Shown here: in pieces, positions 1-12,347 of the stretch
How positions within the stretch are numbered: the first letter of the stretch is position 1
Layout of the letters: each line of letters opens with the position of its first letter
Assembly: GCF_000463115.2 (NCBI RefSeq)
Contig: NZ_AWFX01000005.1
Span: 62,001 to 126,000, forward strand
Source of the DNA: Franconibacter helveticus LMG 23732
GTDB taxonomy: Bacteria > Pseudomonadota > Gammaproteobacteria > Enterobacterales > Enterobacteriaceae
Direction of reading: 5' to 3'
DNA: 64,000 nt
Program-made: the position numbers and the translations under genes
The notes under the pieces: generated by a model
What the model saw: the letters and a program-made list of their open reading frames with translations, nothing else
Database searches by the model: none
Told to the model about the DNA's origin: nothing

Positions 1-635
1 TGCTTGATGTCAATCCGTTTTATGCGGTTATTGCCGTAACGCTGCTGCTGGCGCTGGGGCTGGTATGGCTTGAGAAACGCCCGCATCTGGCGATTGATAC
101 GCTGCTCGGCATCATGGCGCACAGCGCCCTGTCGCTCGGGCTGGTGGTGGTCAGCCTGATGTCCAACATTCGCGTGGATCTGATGGCGTATCTCTTTGGC
201 GACCTGCTGGCGGTCACGCCCGCCGATCTGGTCTCTATCGCGCTTGGCGTCGTGGTTGTGGTAGGCGTGCTTTGCTGGCAGTGGCGCAGCCTGCTCGCCA
301 TGACCATCAGCGCGGACCTGGCGTTTGTGGATGGCGTGCGCTTACAGCGCGTAAAACTGCTGCTGATGCTGGTAACGGCGCTGACAATCGGCGTGGCGAT
401 GAAGTTTGTCGGCGCGCTGATTATTACTTCGCTGCTGATTATTCCTGCCGCTACGGCGCGTCGCTTCGCCCGCACGCCGGAGCAGATGGCCGGTTTCGCG
501 GTCGTTATCGGCATGCTGGCCGTGACAGGCGGGCTGACGTTCTCCGCTTTTTACGACACGCCGGCGGGGCCGTCAGTGGTTCTCTGCGCCGCGCTGTTGT
601 TTATTCTCACCATGACAAAGCGCATGCCGGCCTGA
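1..635 (+). CDS. znuB: Zinc ABC transporter permease ZnuB (5'-truncated by window)
   Basis: Inner-membrane permease of the high-affinity zinc importer ZnuABC; it works with the ATPase ZnuC and the periplasmic binding protein ZnuA. The reading frame is already open at base 3 and runs to TGA at 633-635, giving about 210 residues of the family's usual 260, so the N-terminal part lies outside the window. The visible part is a run of hydrophobic helices typical of ABC-3 permeases (for example [15 protein letters not shown], then [19 protein letters not shown], which carries the conserved VGALI segment). The position next to ruvB, convergent to it, is the same as in E. coli. Zur regulation is known for the family but its operator would lie upstream of this window. 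Confidence 0.95.
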   Translation, partial: LDVNPFYAVIAVTLLLALGLVWLEKRPHLAIDTLLGIMAHSALSLGLVVVSLMSNIRVDLMAYLFGDLLAVTPADLVSIALGVVVVVGVLCWQWRSLLAMTISADLAFVDGVRLQRVKLLLMLVTALTIGVAMKFVGALIITSLLIIPAATARRFARTPEQMAGFAVVIGMLAVTGGLTFSAFYDTPAGPSVVLCAALLFILTMTKRMPA

Positions 636-650
636 GCCGAAAAAAAAGAA

Positions 651-675
651 AGGCGCCTTATCGGGCGCCTTTTTT
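651..675. terminator. Intrinsic terminator between convergent znuB and ruvB
   Basis: A 7-bp GC-rich stem (AGGCGCC / GGCGCCT) with a short loop is followed by a T-run on the + strand and preceded by an A-run, so it can end transcription from both sides: znuB stops at 635 and ruvB stops at 685. Confidence 0.85.
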
Positions 676-684
676 GTTTGTTGA

Positions 685-1698
<1,014 letters not shown>

Positions 1699-1703
1699 CT
1701 ACC

Positions 1704-2315
1704 TCACAATGCCGCGCGCAGCGCTTCGCGGATCAGCGTTTCGCTGTCAGCGTCCGGGCGGGCAATTTTACTGACCATACGGCTGGCTTCCTGGGGTTTA
1801 TAGCCCAGCGCCACCAGCGCGGCAACCGCTTCTGCTTCGGCGTCGTCTGGCTGCGGGCCCGCAGGCGACGTCAGCACCAGATCCGCCGCTGGCGTAAAGA
1901 GATCGCCATGCAGACCTTTGAAGCGGTCCTTCATTTCTACCACCAGTCGTTCAGCGGTTTTTTTGCCGATGCCCGGCAGTTTAACCAGCATTTCCGGCTC
2001 TTCGCGTTCGACGGCGTTAACGAACTGCTGCGCCGACATGCCGGAAAGAATAGCGAGCGCCAGCTTCGGCCCGACGCCGTTGACTTTGATAAGCTCGCGA
2101 AACAGCGTACGTTCCTGTTTATTGTTAAAGCCAAACAGCAGCTGCGCATCTTCGCGCACCACAAAATGGGTGAACACCACGGCTTCGTTGCCGGTTTCCG
2201 GCAGTTCATAGAAGCAGGTCATCGGCATATGCACTTCATAACCGACGCCGCCCGCTTCCAGCAATACCAGCGGGGGCTGTTTTTCCAGTACGATGCCTCT
2301 GAGTCGGCCTATCAC
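1704..2315 (-). CDS. ruvA: Holliday junction-binding protein RuvA
   Basis: Forms tetramers that bind the four-way junction and load RuvB hexamers. At 203 residues it has the normal length and starts with the typical MIGRLRG. The N-terminal OB fold is followed by two helix-hairpin-helix motifs ([16 protein letters not shown] and [15 protein letters not shown]) that bind DNA, and a C-terminal RuvB-contact domain after an acidic Ala-rich linker ([17 protein letters not shown]). First gene of the ruvAB unit; the SOS-type operator lies just upstream. Confidence 0.98.
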   Translation of the reverse strand: MIGRLRGIVLEKQPPLVLLEAGGVGYEVHMPMTCFYELPETGNEAVVFTHFVVREDAQLLFGFNNKQERTLFRELIKVNGVGPKLALAILSGMSAQQFVNAVEREEPEMLVKLPGIGKKTAERLVVEMKDRFKGLHGDLFTPAADLVLTSPAGPQPDDAEAEAVAALVALGYKPQEASRMVSKIARPDADSETLIREALRAAL

Positions 2316-2353
2316 GATGCGCTCCTGCGTTAAACGGCGAAAAAAGTGAGCCT

Positions 2354-2386
2354 ATCATATAAAAAAGGCTGGATGGGTATCCAGCC
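2354..2386 (-). promoter_or_regulatory. LexA (SOS) box and -10 element of the ruvAB promoter
   Basis: The palindrome CTGGATGGGTATCCAG at 2369-2384 fits the LexA half-site rule CTG-N10-CAG and resembles the known E. coli ruvA operator. On the minus strand it is followed by TTTTTTATATGAT, whose TATGAT (2354-2359) is a good -10 element, so bound LexA would block the promoter. The same palindrome plus U-run could also act as the terminator of the upstream ruvC transcript. The LexA assignment rests on the consensus and on the position. Confidence 0.8.
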
Positions 2387-2468
2387 TCAGATAAAAAACA
2401 AACCGTGAAAAAGCGCGCACTCGTACGCAGACAGCAGATTTTACTGCGGCAACGCGCTTTTTACCGGT

Positions 2469-2990
2469 TCAGCGCAGACGTCCTCGCGCCAGATTCAGCC
2501 GCGATTCGCTCATCTGGGCCGCGTTCTGGCTAACGTGACAGTGCGTAATGGCGATAGCCAGCGCATCCGCCGCATCCGCTTGCGGGTTGGCGGGCAGCTT
2601 AAGCAGCGTACGCACCATGTGCTGCACCTGGCTCTTTTCCGCACTGCCTATTCCCACCACCGTCTGTTTTACCTGACGCGCCGCGTATTCGAATACCGGC
2701 AGATCCTGGTTAACCGCCGCGACAATCGCCGCGCCGCGCGCCTGCCCAAGCTTCAGCGCGGAATCCGCGTTTTTCGCCATAAAGACCTGCTCAATAGCGA
2801 AGTAGTCCGGATGAAACTGAGTGATGATTTCACTGACGCCTGCGTAAATCAGCTTCAGGCGCGAGGGAAGATCGGCAATGTTCGTGCGGATACAACCGCT
2901 GCCGAGGTAGGTGAGTTGCCGCCCGGTCTGGCGAATAACGCCATAACCGGTGATGCGCGACCCTGGGTCAATACCGAGAATAATGGACAT
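2469..2990 (-). CDS. ruvC: Crossover junction endodeoxyribonuclease RuvC
   Basis: Dimeric resolvase that nicks Holliday junctions symmetrically after RuvAB branch migration. The four acidic catalytic residues are in place: Asp8 in ILGIDPGSR, Glu67 in FAIEQVF, Asp139 and Asp142 in [10 protein letters not shown] (numbering includes Met1). The 173-residue length and C-terminal LNLARGRLR are standard. It follows yebC on the minus strand, as in E. coli, and is separated from ruvA by about 150 bp that hold the LexA box, so ruvC is probably not SOS-controlled with ruvAB. Confidence 0.98.
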   Translation of the reverse strand: MSIILGIDPGSRITGYGVIRQTGRQLTYLGSGCIRTNIADLPSRLKLIYAGVSEIITQFHPDYFAIEQVFMAKNADSALKLGQARGAAIVAAVNQDLPVFEYAARQVKQTVVGIGSAEKSQVQHMVRTLLKLPANPQADAADALAIAITHCHVSQNAAQMSESRLNLARGRLR

Positions 2991-3111
2991 TACGCCTCTT
3001 TGCTGCGGCCGTGCGAGGGAGACAAGGTTGCGCTTTGCTGCCGCTCCCTGAGTACGGCCAGGCCGCGCTCAGGGAACAGGCCAGCGCCCGCCAGCATTAA
3101 GCGGGCGACCG

Positions 3112-3852
3112 TCACAGGGTGGCCGCGACTTCGTCGGAGATCTCACCGTTGTGGTAGACCTCCTGCACGTCGTCGCAATCTTCCAGCATGTCGATAAGAC
3201 GCAGCAGTTTCGGCGCGGTTTCCGCATCCATGTCCGCTTTGGTGGAAGGGATCATGGAAACTTCAGCGTTGTCTGCTTTGAGACCCGCTGCTTCCAGCGC
3301 GTCACGCACTGCGCCCATCTCTTCCCAGGCGGTGTAAACGTCGATAGCGCCGTCATCGTAAGTCACCACGTCTTCCGCGCCCGCTTCCAGCGCCGCTTCC
3401 ATAATGGTGTCTTCATCGCCCGCTTCGAAAGAGATAACCCCTTTCTTGCTGAACAGGTAAGCAACAGAACCGTCGGTGCCGAGGTTGCCGCCGCACTTGC
3501 TGAAAGCGTGACGCACTTCTGCCACGGTACGGTTACGGTTATCGGAGAGGCACTCCACCATCACGGCGGTGCCGCCCGGGCCGTAGCCTTCATAAATGAT
3601 GGTTTCCATGTTCGCGTCTTCGTCACCGCCGACGCCGCGCGCGATAGCGCGGTTCAGGGTGTCGCGCGTCATGTTGTTAGACAGCGCTTTATCGATGGCC
3701 GCGCGCAGACGCGGGTTAGAGCCCGGGTCGCCGCCGCCCAGACGCGCCGCTGTAACCAGCTCGCGAATGATTTTAGTGAAAATTTTACCGCGCTTGGCAT
3801 CCTGTGCCGCTTTACGGTGTTTCGTGTTGGCCCATTTACTATGACCTGCCAT
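3112..3852 (-). CDS. yebC: YebC/PmpR family protein
   Basis: Member of the YebC (TACO1) family, which has been described both as a transcriptional regulator and as a translation factor that relieves ribosome stalling on proline-rich stretches. The characteristic start [18 protein letters not shown] places the start codon at 3852, giving 246 residues; a four-codon upstream extension (MEIV) is open but not typical. The central glycine-rich segment [17 protein letters not shown] is the family hallmark. Located between nudB and ruvC in the conserved aspS-nudB-yebC-ruvC series. Confidence 0.96.
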   Translation of the reverse strand: MAGHSKWANTKHRKAAQDAKRGKIFTKIIRELVTAARLGGGDPGSNPRLRAAIDKALSNNMTRDTLNRAIARGVGGDEDANMETIIYEGYGPGGTAVMVECLSDNRNRTVAEVRHAFSKCGGNLGTDGSVAYLFSKKGVISFEAGDEDTIMEAALEAGAEDVVTYDDGAIDVYTAWEEMGAVRDALEAAGLKADNAEVSMIPSTKADMDAETAPKLLRLIDMLEDCDDVQEVYHNGEISDEVAATL

Positions 3853-3875
3853 AACAATCTCCAAAAGCGCCTTAA

Positions 3876-4319
3876 TCAGGCGGCATCAATTACAAACTCT
3901 TCAATCGCCTGCCGGTTGCTCCACGACTTGGTCAGGGCGGCGGCGGCCTGCGCCTCCTCCCACCGATAAGCCAGATGTTCGCTGATGCTTATCGGCCTCT
4001 CGTTCGGCAGCGCAAGACAGAACCAGTATTCGGTATTGCGCATCGTTCCCGGCGCGTAGCGATGACGCAAATGAGGAAAGATTTCAAACTCCACGCAGCG
4101 CTGGCAGTCGATTAGCTCAAGTTGCTCCAGGGCAACGTCCACATCGACCTCTTCCTTTACTTCACGCTGCGCGGCTTCGCGCGGACTCTCCCCCGCCTCC
4201 AGGCTGCCGGTGACCGACTGCCAGAACTCGGGGTCGTCGCGCCGCTGCAACATCAGCACCCGTCCGGTATCCTGGGCATAAATGACGACCAGTACCGAAA
4301 CAGGGTGCTTGAATGGCAT
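3876..4319 (-). CDS. nudB: Dihydroneopterin triphosphate diphosphatase NudB
   Basis: Nudix hydrolase that removes pyrophosphate from dihydroneopterin triphosphate in folate synthesis and can also act on dATP. The Nudix box is visible as [21 protein letters not shown] (near residues 38-58), with the REXXEE-type helix that binds the metal. 147 residues, close to the E. coli enzyme. It starts 1 bp after the aspS stop codon, so the two genes are probably co-transcribed and translationally close. Confidence 0.96.
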   Translation of the reverse strand: MPFKHPVSVLVVIYAQDTGRVLMLQRRDDPEFWQSVTGSLEAGESPREAAQREVKEEVDVDVALEQLELIDCQRCVEFEIFPHLRHRYAPGTMRNTEYWFCLALPNERPISISEHLAYRWEEAQAAAALTKSWSNRQAIEEFVIDAA

Positions 4320-4320
4320 A

Positions 4321-6102
4321 TTACTTGTTCTCCAGCGGCTTCTCTTTCGCGACCACCTGAATACCCAGTTCAGTTAAGGAAGCCGGGTTAGCGAAGCTTG
4401 GCGCTTCAGTCATCAGGCACGCCGCCGCCGTTGTTTTCGGGAAGGCGATAACGTCGCGAATGTTGTCAGTGCCGGTCAGCAGCATCGTCAGACGGTCAAG
4501 ACCGAACGCCAGGCCCGCATGCGGCGGCGTACCGAACTTCAGCGCGTCCAGCAGGAAGCCGAACTTCTCGCGCTGCTCCTGCTCGTTGATGCCGAGAATG
4601 CCGAACACGGTCTGCTGCATTTCGCCGCTATGAATACGCACCGAGCCGCCGCCGACTTCATAACCATTAATCACCATATCGTAAGCGTTGGCCACCGCCT
4701 CTTCCGGCGCCGCTTTCAGCTCGGCGGCGGACATGTCTTTCGGCGAGGTGAACGGGTGATGCATAGCGGTCAGGCCGCCTTCGCCGTCATCTTCAAACAT
4801 CGGGAAGTCGATAACCCACAGCGGCGCCCATTTGCTTTCGTCGGTCAGGCTCAAATCCTTGCCGAGCTTGAGGCGCAGCGCGCCAAGGGCATCCGCCACC
4901 ACTTTCTTGTTGTCGGCGCCGAAGAAGATCATGTCGCCGTCCTGCGCGTCAGTGCGAGCCAGAATAGCCTCTACAATTTCCGCGTTCAGGAACTTAGCTA
5001 CCGGGCTGGTAATGCCTTCAAGCCCTTTAGCGCGCTCGTTGACTTTAATATAAGCCAGGCCTTTAGCGCCGTAGATTTCGATAAATTTGCCGTAGTCGTC
5101 AATTTGTTTACGGCTGAGCTGCGCGCCGCCCGGTACGCGCAGCGCGGCAACGCGGCCTTTGGCGTCGTTAGCCGGGCCGGAGAAAACCTTAAACTCAACG
5201 TCTTTAAGCAGGTCGGCAACGTCCACCAGCTCCATCGGGTTGCGCAGGTCCGGTTTGTCGGAACCATAGCGGCGCTCCGCTTCGGCGAAAGTCATGATCG
5301 GGAACTGGCCCAGATCCACGCCTTTTACTTCCAGCCACAGCTGGCGAATCAGGTTTTCCATCACTTCACGCACCTGCGGCGCGGTCATGAAGGAAGTTTC
5401 CACATCTATCTGCGTGAATTCCGGCTGGCGGTCGGCGCGCAGGTCTTCGTCGCGAAAACATTTCACAATCTGATAGTAGCGGTCGAAGCCCGACATCATC
5501 AGCAGCTGCTTGAAGAGCTGCGGGGACTGCGGCAGCGCGTAGAATTTGCCTTTATGCACGCGCGAAGGCACCAGATAGTCGCGCGCACCTTCCGGCGTGG
5601 CTTTAGTCAGCATCGGGGTTTCGATGTCGAGGAAGCCGTTGTCGTCCATAAAGCGGCGCACGAAGCTGGTGATTTTGGCGCGGGTCTTCAGGCGCTGGGC
5701 CATTTCCGGGCGACGCAGGTCGAGGTAGCGGTATTTCAGACGCGCTTCTTCGCTGTTGACCTGGTTGGAGTCGAGCGGCAGCGGCTCGGCGCGGTTAATA
5801 ATAGTCAGCTCGGTGGCGAACACTTCCACTTCGCCGGTTGCCATATCGCGGTTTACGTTTTTGTCGTCACGCGCACGTACGGTGCCGGTTATCTTAATGC
5901 AGAACTCATTACGCAGCTCGGAAGCCAGATTAAACGCCTCGGCGCGATCCGGGTCGAAGAAAACCTGCACAATGCCTTCACGGTCGCGCATGTCGATGAA
6001 AATCAGGCTGCCGAGATCGCGACGGCGATTTACCCAACCACACAGCGTTACCTGTTGCCCCACGTGGGACTTATTGAGCTGCCCGCAATATTCTGTACGC
6101 AT
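4321..6102 (-). CDS. aspS: Aspartyl-tRNA synthetase
   Basis: Class II aminoacyl-tRNA synthetase that charges tRNA-Asp. The N-terminal OB-fold anticodon-binding domain ([20 protein letters not shown], then [19 protein letters not shown]), class II motif 2 ([18 protein letters not shown]), the bacterial GAD insert and motif 3 ([13 protein letters not shown]) occur in the expected order over 593 residues. The start MRTEYCG is the typical one. It heads the aspS-nudB-yebC-ruvC gene string; the 254-bp gap to the divergent yecD gene holds both promoters. Confidence 0.98.
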   Translation of the reverse strand: MRTEYCGQLNKSHVGQQVTLCGWVNRRRDLGSLIFIDMRDREGIVQVFFDPDRAEAFNLASELRNEFCIKITGTVRARDDKNVNRDMATGEVEVFATELTIINRAEPLPLDSNQVNSEEARLKYRYLDLRRPEMAQRLKTRAKITSFVRRFMDDNGFLDIETPMLTKATPEGARDYLVPSRVHKGKFYALPQSPQLFKQLLMMSGFDRYYQIVKCFRDEDLRADRQPEFTQIDVETSFMTAPQVREVMENLIRQLWLEVKGVDLGQFPIMTFAEAERRYGSDKPDLRNPMELVDVADLLKDVEFKVFSGPANDAKGRVAALRVPGGAQLSRKQIDDYGKFIEIYGAKGLAYIKVNERAKGLEGITSPVAKFLNAEIVEAILARTDAQDGDMIFFGADNKKVVADALGALRLKLGKDLSLTDESKWAPLWVIDFPMFEDDGEGGLTAMHHPFTSPKDMSAAELKAAPEEAVANAYDMVINGYEVGGGSVRIHSGEMQQTVFGILGINEQEQREKFGFLLDALKFGTPPHAGLAFGLDRLTMLLTGTDNIRDVIAFPKTTAAACLMTEAPSFANPASLTELGIQVVAKEKPLENK

Positions 6103-6356
6103 GAGATATCCCTTAAGTTTGCCGCAGGCCGTTGGTCACCTGCCGTGCAGGCTCTGGTGTCGCAGCATTTATCTTGATGAAAAAAGGCGGCCATTATACT
6201 GGAAATTCCGGGCTGCGATAAGCCCGGCGCCGCCTGCCCGCGCGATTGTCGCGCGTGATGTTGCTTATTCTCACAAAAATTAACAAAAATAGTAAACCGC
6301 ATGCCGCGCTCTGGAGCGTAAGGTACGGAGCCTGCTACTAAAATTATGGAGTCACG

Positions 6357-6923
6357 ATGTTGAAACTTAATAGTGCTACCACCGCGCTGGTGGTTATCGA
6401 TCTTCAGGAAGGCATTCTGCCGTTCGCCGGCGGCCCGCATACCGCCGATGAAGTGGTTTCCCGCGCGGCGCGCCTTGCGGAAAAATTCCGCGCAAGCCAG
6501 TCGCCGGTTGTCATGGTGCGCGTAGGCTGGTCGAAAGATTTCAGCGAGGCGCTGAAACAGCCGGTAGACGCCGCCATCGCAGCGCACGCCCTGCCTGATG
6601 AATGGTGGCACTATCCCGTCGCGCTCGGCAAACGCGAAAGCGATATTGAAGTGACCAAACGCCAGTGGGGCGCCTTCTACGGCACCGATCTGGAGCTACA
6701 ATTACGTCGTCGCGGCATCGATACCATCGTGCTGTGCGGCATTTCGACCAATATCGGCGTGGAGTCTACCGCCCGCAACGCCTGGGAGCTTGGCTTCTCG
6801 CTGGTGATTGCAGAAGACGCGTGCAGCGCCGCAAGCGCCGAACAGCATCAGGGCAGCATGACCCATATTTTCCCGCGCATCGCTCGCGTGCGCAGCACTG
6901 AGGAGATTATCGCGGCGCTTTAA
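6357..6923 (+). CDS. yecD: Isochorismatase-family hydrolase YecD
   Basis: Cysteine hydrolase of the isochorismatase-like fold; the substrate of YecD is not known. The catalytic pattern can be read: Asp near residue 16 in [11 protein letters not shown], Lys in [14 protein letters not shown], and the nucleophile Cys in [18 protein letters not shown], preceded by the family's usual cis-peptide region. 188 residues. A GGAG ribosome-binding site precedes ATG. It is divergent from aspS and closely followed by yecE and yecN, as in E. coli. Confidence 0.93.
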   Translation: MLKLNSATTALVVIDLQEGILPFAGGPHTADEVVSRAARLAEKFRASQSPVVMVRVGWSKDFSEALKQPVDAAIAAHALPDEWWHYPVALGKRESDIEVTKRQWGAFYGTDLELQLRRRGIDTIVLCGISTNIGVESTARNAWELGFSLVIAEDACSAASAEQHQGSMTHIFPRIARVRSTEEIIAAL

Positions 6924-6934
6924 GCCGCGTGCTT

Positions 6935-7753
6935 ATGCTTTATATCGGCCTGCCGCAATGGTCGCACCCGGGATGGGTGCGCCTTGGCATCACCTCACTT
7001 GAAGATTACGCCCGCCACTTTAACTGCGTGGAAGGCAATACGACGCTTTACGCGCTGCCGAAGGCGGAAATTGTCGAGCGCTGGAAAGCGCAAACTACGG
7101 ACGCCTTTCGCTTTTGCTTTAAATTTCCGGCCACGATTTCCCACCAGGCGGCGCTGCGCCATTGCGACGAGTTAACCCAGGAATTCTTCAGCCGCATGGC
7201 GCCGCTTGCCGGGCGCATCGGCCAGTACTGGTTGCAGTTGCCTGCCGCTTTCGGCCCGCGCGACATGCCCGCGCTGTGGGCCTTCCTCGATGCGCTGCCG
7301 AAAGAATTTACCTATGGTGTTGAAGTGCGCCATCAAGAATTTTTCGCTAAAGGCGAAGCGGAGCAAGCGCTTAACCGCGGCCTGCACCAGCGCGGGGTGA
7401 ATCGCGTTATCCTTGACAGCCGCCCGGTGCACAGCGCGAAGCCGCACAGCGAAGCGGTGCGCGACGCCCAGCGCAAAAAGCCGATTGTGCCGGTGCATGC
7501 GCTGGTCACGGCGAAGAATCCGCTGGTGCGCTTTATCGGCAGCGATGAAATGGAACAAAACGTCAGCTTCTTTCAGGACTGGCTGAAAAAGCTCCCCGGC
7601 TGGGAGCAAACCACCACTCCTTATCTCTTTTTGCATACGCCGGACATCGCCCAGGCGCCGGAGATTGTGCATACGCTCTGGCCTGCGTTGCAGCGCGTTA
7701 TCCCCTCGCTCGGCCCGGAACCCGCCATCCCTCATCAAAACACGCTCTTTTAG
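6935..7753 (+). CDS. yecE: DUF72 family protein YecE
   Basis: Conserved TIM-barrel-like DUF72 protein of unknown biochemical role. The start MLYIGLPQWSHPGWVRLG at 6935 matches the usual N-terminus; an in-frame GTG at 6929 would add only two residues. The motif NCVEGNTTLYALP and the basic segment DSRPVHSAKPHSEAVRDAQ are as in enterobacterial YecE. 272 residues. It begins 11 bp after yecD and is probably co-transcribed with it. Confidence 0.93.
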   Translation: MLYIGLPQWSHPGWVRLGITSLEDYARHFNCVEGNTTLYALPKAEIVERWKAQTTDAFRFCFKFPATISHQAALRHCDELTQEFFSRMAPLAGRIGQYWLQLPAAFGPRDMPALWAFLDALPKEFTYGVEVRHQEFFAKGEAEQALNRGLHQRGVNRVILDSRPVHSAKPHSEAVRDAQRKKPIVPVHALVTAKNPLVRFIGSDEMEQNVSFFQDWLKKLPGWEQTTTPYLFLHTPDIAQAPEIVHTLWPALQRVIPSLGPEPAIPHQNTLF

Positions 7754-7822
7754 CAGAGCGACAAGCCGCCCGGCTCACGCTATCATAGGCAGGCCTGCGG
7801 ATGGGTGTTTAAGGGAGTTGCT

Positions 7823-9973
<2,151 letters not shown>

Positions 9974-10058
9974 CAAGCGGGGGAAACGCCCCCCGCTAAG
10001 ACAAAAACCGCGCGCCTGGACTACGCTTGCAACAGAGCCTTTTTCCGGAGCGCCCGCT

Positions 10059-10856
10059 ATGACTACCGAAACCGGCCACCGCTGGCCCCTGCCTGCCATC
10101 AACGGCTACAGCAACGATATCGACCACTTCGAGCACCTGTTTGAGGTGCAGGCGGCGCGCTGGGGGTTACAGGAAACGGAACTGGGCAGCGCCGGGCATG
10201 GCATGATTTCGCTCTGGCAGTCTGTGGCGGCAAATAAAAACCTGCCGCACGTGCTGCTCGCTGCCGGATTTCACGGCGACGAGCCGGCCGGAAGCTGGGG
10301 GTTGCTTAATTTTCTTCAGCACAACTCGCCGTTGCTGCTCGATAAAATTCGCCTGACTTTTCTGCCGCTGGTGAATTTCAGCGGCATGCGCAACGGCCTG
10401 CGGCTTACCGCTGACGGCAATGATATGGCGCAGGGCTACGGCGCCGAGCCGCCCGCCTCGCAGGAAGCGGACCTGTTGCAGGCGAGCCTGCCGCTGTTAA
10501 AAGCGGCCGCGCGAGACGGCCTGCTCTGCTGCGGCGAGGCGCTGGAGGCTGACCGCGCCTGGCTTTACAGCTGGGAGCCTGGCGGCGAGCCGGACGCCTT
10601 CTCGCTGACGCTTCGCGACGAACTGGCGGACTGTTTTCCTCTGCATGACGAGGCCACGCTCGAAGGTTGCCGTTGCAGACAGGGAATAATTCATAACTAT
10701 TTTGATGAGAGCTTCGCCGCCTGGCTTGTTAGCGAGGGCGCGGCGGTCGCCGCAAGAATTAAAACGCCGGGCAAAGCGCCCTTTGAGCAGCGTATTTTCG
10801 CGCACCATATGTTGGCCAGCGCCTTTATTTCCGCCGTTATCAACCGTACAAATTGA
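10059..10856 (+). CDS. M14-type zinc carboxypeptidase/deacylase homologue, probably inactive
   Basis: 265-residue protein, no signal peptide, related to cytosolic M14/AstE-like metallopeptidases. The first zinc motif HGDE is present at residues 72-75 in LAAGFHGDEPAGSW, and the segment PLVNFSGMRNGLRLTADG matches the usual substrate-binding loop. The other hallmarks look changed: where active members show DLNR there is DMAQ (residues 122-125), where the second zinc His is expected there is CCGE (157-160), and where the catalytic Glu of ETP is expected there is Lys235 (IKTP). I infer a pseudoenzyme or a strongly diverged function; this comparison is from memory of the family. It stands alone between cmoB and a bidirectional terminator, and has no counterpart at this place in E. 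coli. Confidence 0.7.
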   Translation: MTTETGHRWPLPAINGYSNDIDHFEHLFEVQAARWGLQETELGSAGHGMISLWQSVAANKNLPHVLLAAGFHGDEPAGSWGLLNFLQHNSPLLLDKIRLTFLPLVNFSGMRNGLRLTADGNDMAQGYGAEPPASQEADLLQASLPLLKAAARDGLLCCGEALEADRAWLYSWEPGGEPDAFSLTLRDELADCFPLHDEATLEGCRCRQGIIHNYFDESFAAWLVSEGAAVAARIKTPGKAPFEQRIFAHHMLASAFISAVINRTN

Positions 10857-10974
10857 TCTGTTTCTTACGGCAACAATTTTGCTTTTTCGGGTTTGGACTC
10901 CCGCCACATTCTGGGTTTATTTCATCGGCGAGAAAAATTAAGCGTCGGCCTGTTTCTGTAACGCCTGCAAAAAG

Positions 10975-11003
10975 AATAACCGCCCTTACGGCGGTTATTT
11001 TTT
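10975..11003. terminator. Bidirectional intrinsic terminator
   Basis: A 10-bp stem AATAACCGCC / GGCGGTTATT with a 5-base loop, flanked by an A-run and a T-run, lies between the convergent M14-like gene and the small lipoprotein gene. Confidence 0.85.
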
Positions 11004-11018
11004 ATGCGAACAGCCCAC

Positions 11019-11243
11019 TCAGTGTTTAATCTCAACCAGCTGTTTTACATCGGCTTTATTAATTTGCTGCTTCACGCCGTTGGCATCTTTATAACCCAGC
11101 AGCCCTGCCTCACTTTCTTCGGGCTTGCCCTGGCTTACAATCGTGCGGCCGTCGTTAGTGTGAATGGCATAATTGCTGCTTGAGCACGCCGAAAGAAATA
11201 AAGACATCCCTACCAGTACGCCCATTGCGAGTGTTTTCTTCAT
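11019..11243 (-). CDS. YgdI/YgdR family small lipoprotein
   Basis: 74-residue lipoprotein of the DUF903 (YgdI/YgdR) family; function unknown. The start at 11243 gives MKKTLAMGVLVGMSLFLSAC, a signal peptide with a lipobox LSAC, followed by the SH3-like family pattern YAIHTNDGRTIVSQGKPE and DANGVKQQINKADVKQL. An upstream in-frame ATG (11264) would put seven hydrophilic residues in front of the signal peptide and is not likely. Expected to be anchored in a membrane facing the periplasm. Confidence 0.9.
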   Translation of the reverse strand: MKKTLAMGVLVGMSLFLSACSSSNYAIHTNDGRTIVSQGKPEESEAGLLGYKDANGVKQQINKADVKQLVEIKH

Positions 11244-11433
11244 ATCAGTCTCCTCATGTGACATGTTTCACAATAAAGCTAGTACATTCTGGCGAAATAT
11301 GCCTGGTCAGAAGACAACACCGCACGAAAACACCATTTTGATTCTTCGCCTGTACTTTTTGAAAATGAAGCTAAAATAAGGGGGGTTAAACAAAAAGCCT
11401 GGGGCGTGACGTGGCGCAGCGGCAAAAAACAAT

Positions 11434-11745
11434 AAAAAAAGCCCCAACAACACATTGGGGCCTGGTACGAGCAAGCATCATATTGGGCGACATGATGCGC
11501 GGTAAAAAACGGGCGTTATGAAAAATTGCGGGTCGGCGTGAGCGCTGCTTTCATGGCGGCGACCATTTCGCCATCCACCACGTAGCGGGAGTACTCATCG
11601 GCATGGGCGCCGGAAGACATAGAGACATTCGCGTTGCGATAGCGCATTGGCGAAGCCACATGCTTACCTGCTGAGCTATGAAGCTCATCAACTCCCCCGG
11701 CGATAAATGCGCTGAGGTTGCTGAGCCGTACACCTGCACCGGCCA
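11434..11745 (-). ncRNA. micL: MicL sRNA (sigmaE-dependent, from the 3' part of cutC)
   Basis: In E. coli, MicL is made from a sigmaE promoter inside cutC as a transcript of about 307 nt and processed to an 80-nt 3' form that represses lpp. Here the 3' end is a clear terminator: GCCCCAA / TTGGGGC followed by seven T on the minus strand (11434-11461). Just upstream lies CTCGTACCAGGCCCC; its GTACCAG is complementary to the CUGGUAC of lpp mRNA as known from E. coli. A sigmaE-like promoter lies within cutC: GGAACT (11775-11780), about 17-18 bp, then TCCAAT (11751-11756). This predicts a start near 11745 and a length of about 312 nt, close to the E. coli length. Start and seed are inference. Confidence 0.75.
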
Positions 11746-12265
11746 TAATGATTGGAGCACGGGAATGTGCTTTTAGTTCCCTTAATAATGAAAGTCCTTG
11801 CTCTGCTGTCGGCTGCTGGCCGGAAGTCAGAATGCGCGCAACGCCTAAATCCGATAATTCATCAAGCGCTTTCAACGGGTTAGCGCACATATCAAAGGCG
11901 CGGTGAAACGTGACCGCCATACCATTTGCCGCGTAAATAATTTTTTGCATACGCGCGCTATCCACTTCACCTTCTTCATTCAGCACGCCAGTCACCAAGC
12001 CGGGATAGCCAAGCTCGCGCACAAAGGCGATGTCTTCCAGCATCACGGCGAACTCTTCATCGGTGTAGCAAAAGTCGCCGCCGCGTGGACGGATAATCGG
12101 ATGCACCGGAATGCTTACGCTTTCGCGTACGCGCCGCAGCATTCCGGGCGAGGGGGTAAGCCCCCCCTCCGCAGGCGCAGCGCAAAGCTCTATCCGGTCT
12201 GCCCCGGCCTGTTCAGCAGTCATGGCGCACTCCAGGCTGTAACAGCAAATTTCCAGCAAAGCCAT
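11516..12265 (-). CDS. cutC: CutC family protein
   Basis: TIM-barrel protein of the CutC family, historically linked to copper tolerance; in E. coli at least part of that phenotype was explained by loss of the MicL sRNA encoded in its 3' region. 249 residues, starting [20 protein letters not shown], with the conserved [30 protein letters not shown] and [10 protein letters not shown] segments. It ends 55 bp before the MicL terminator. Confidence 0.95.
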   Translation of the reverse strand: MALLEICCYSLECAMTAEQAGADRIELCAAPAEGGLTPSPGMLRRVRESVSIPVHPIIRPRGGDFCYTDEEFAVMLEDIAFVRELGYPGLVTGVLNEEGEVDSARMQKIIYAANGMAVTFHRAFDMCANPLKALDELSDLGVARILTSGQQPTAEQGLSLLRELKAHSRAPIIMAGAGVRLSNLSAFIAGGVDELHSSAGKHVASPMRYRNANVSMSSGAHADEYSRYVVDGEMVAAMKAALTPTRNFS

Positions 12266-12347
12266 TGATTTCTCCCTTGATACTGTCAGCAGTTGTCTCG
12301 ATTTTTCCTGGTGCTAGTCTGAAGTAACCGTTAAGCAGGAGCAAATC

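Noticed and set aside
4519-6177. Long 552-codon open frame on the + strand opposite aspS
   Set aside because: It is antisense to a clear aspS, has no family similarity and shows the His/Arg/Val-rich composition typical of antisense frames in GC-rich genes.
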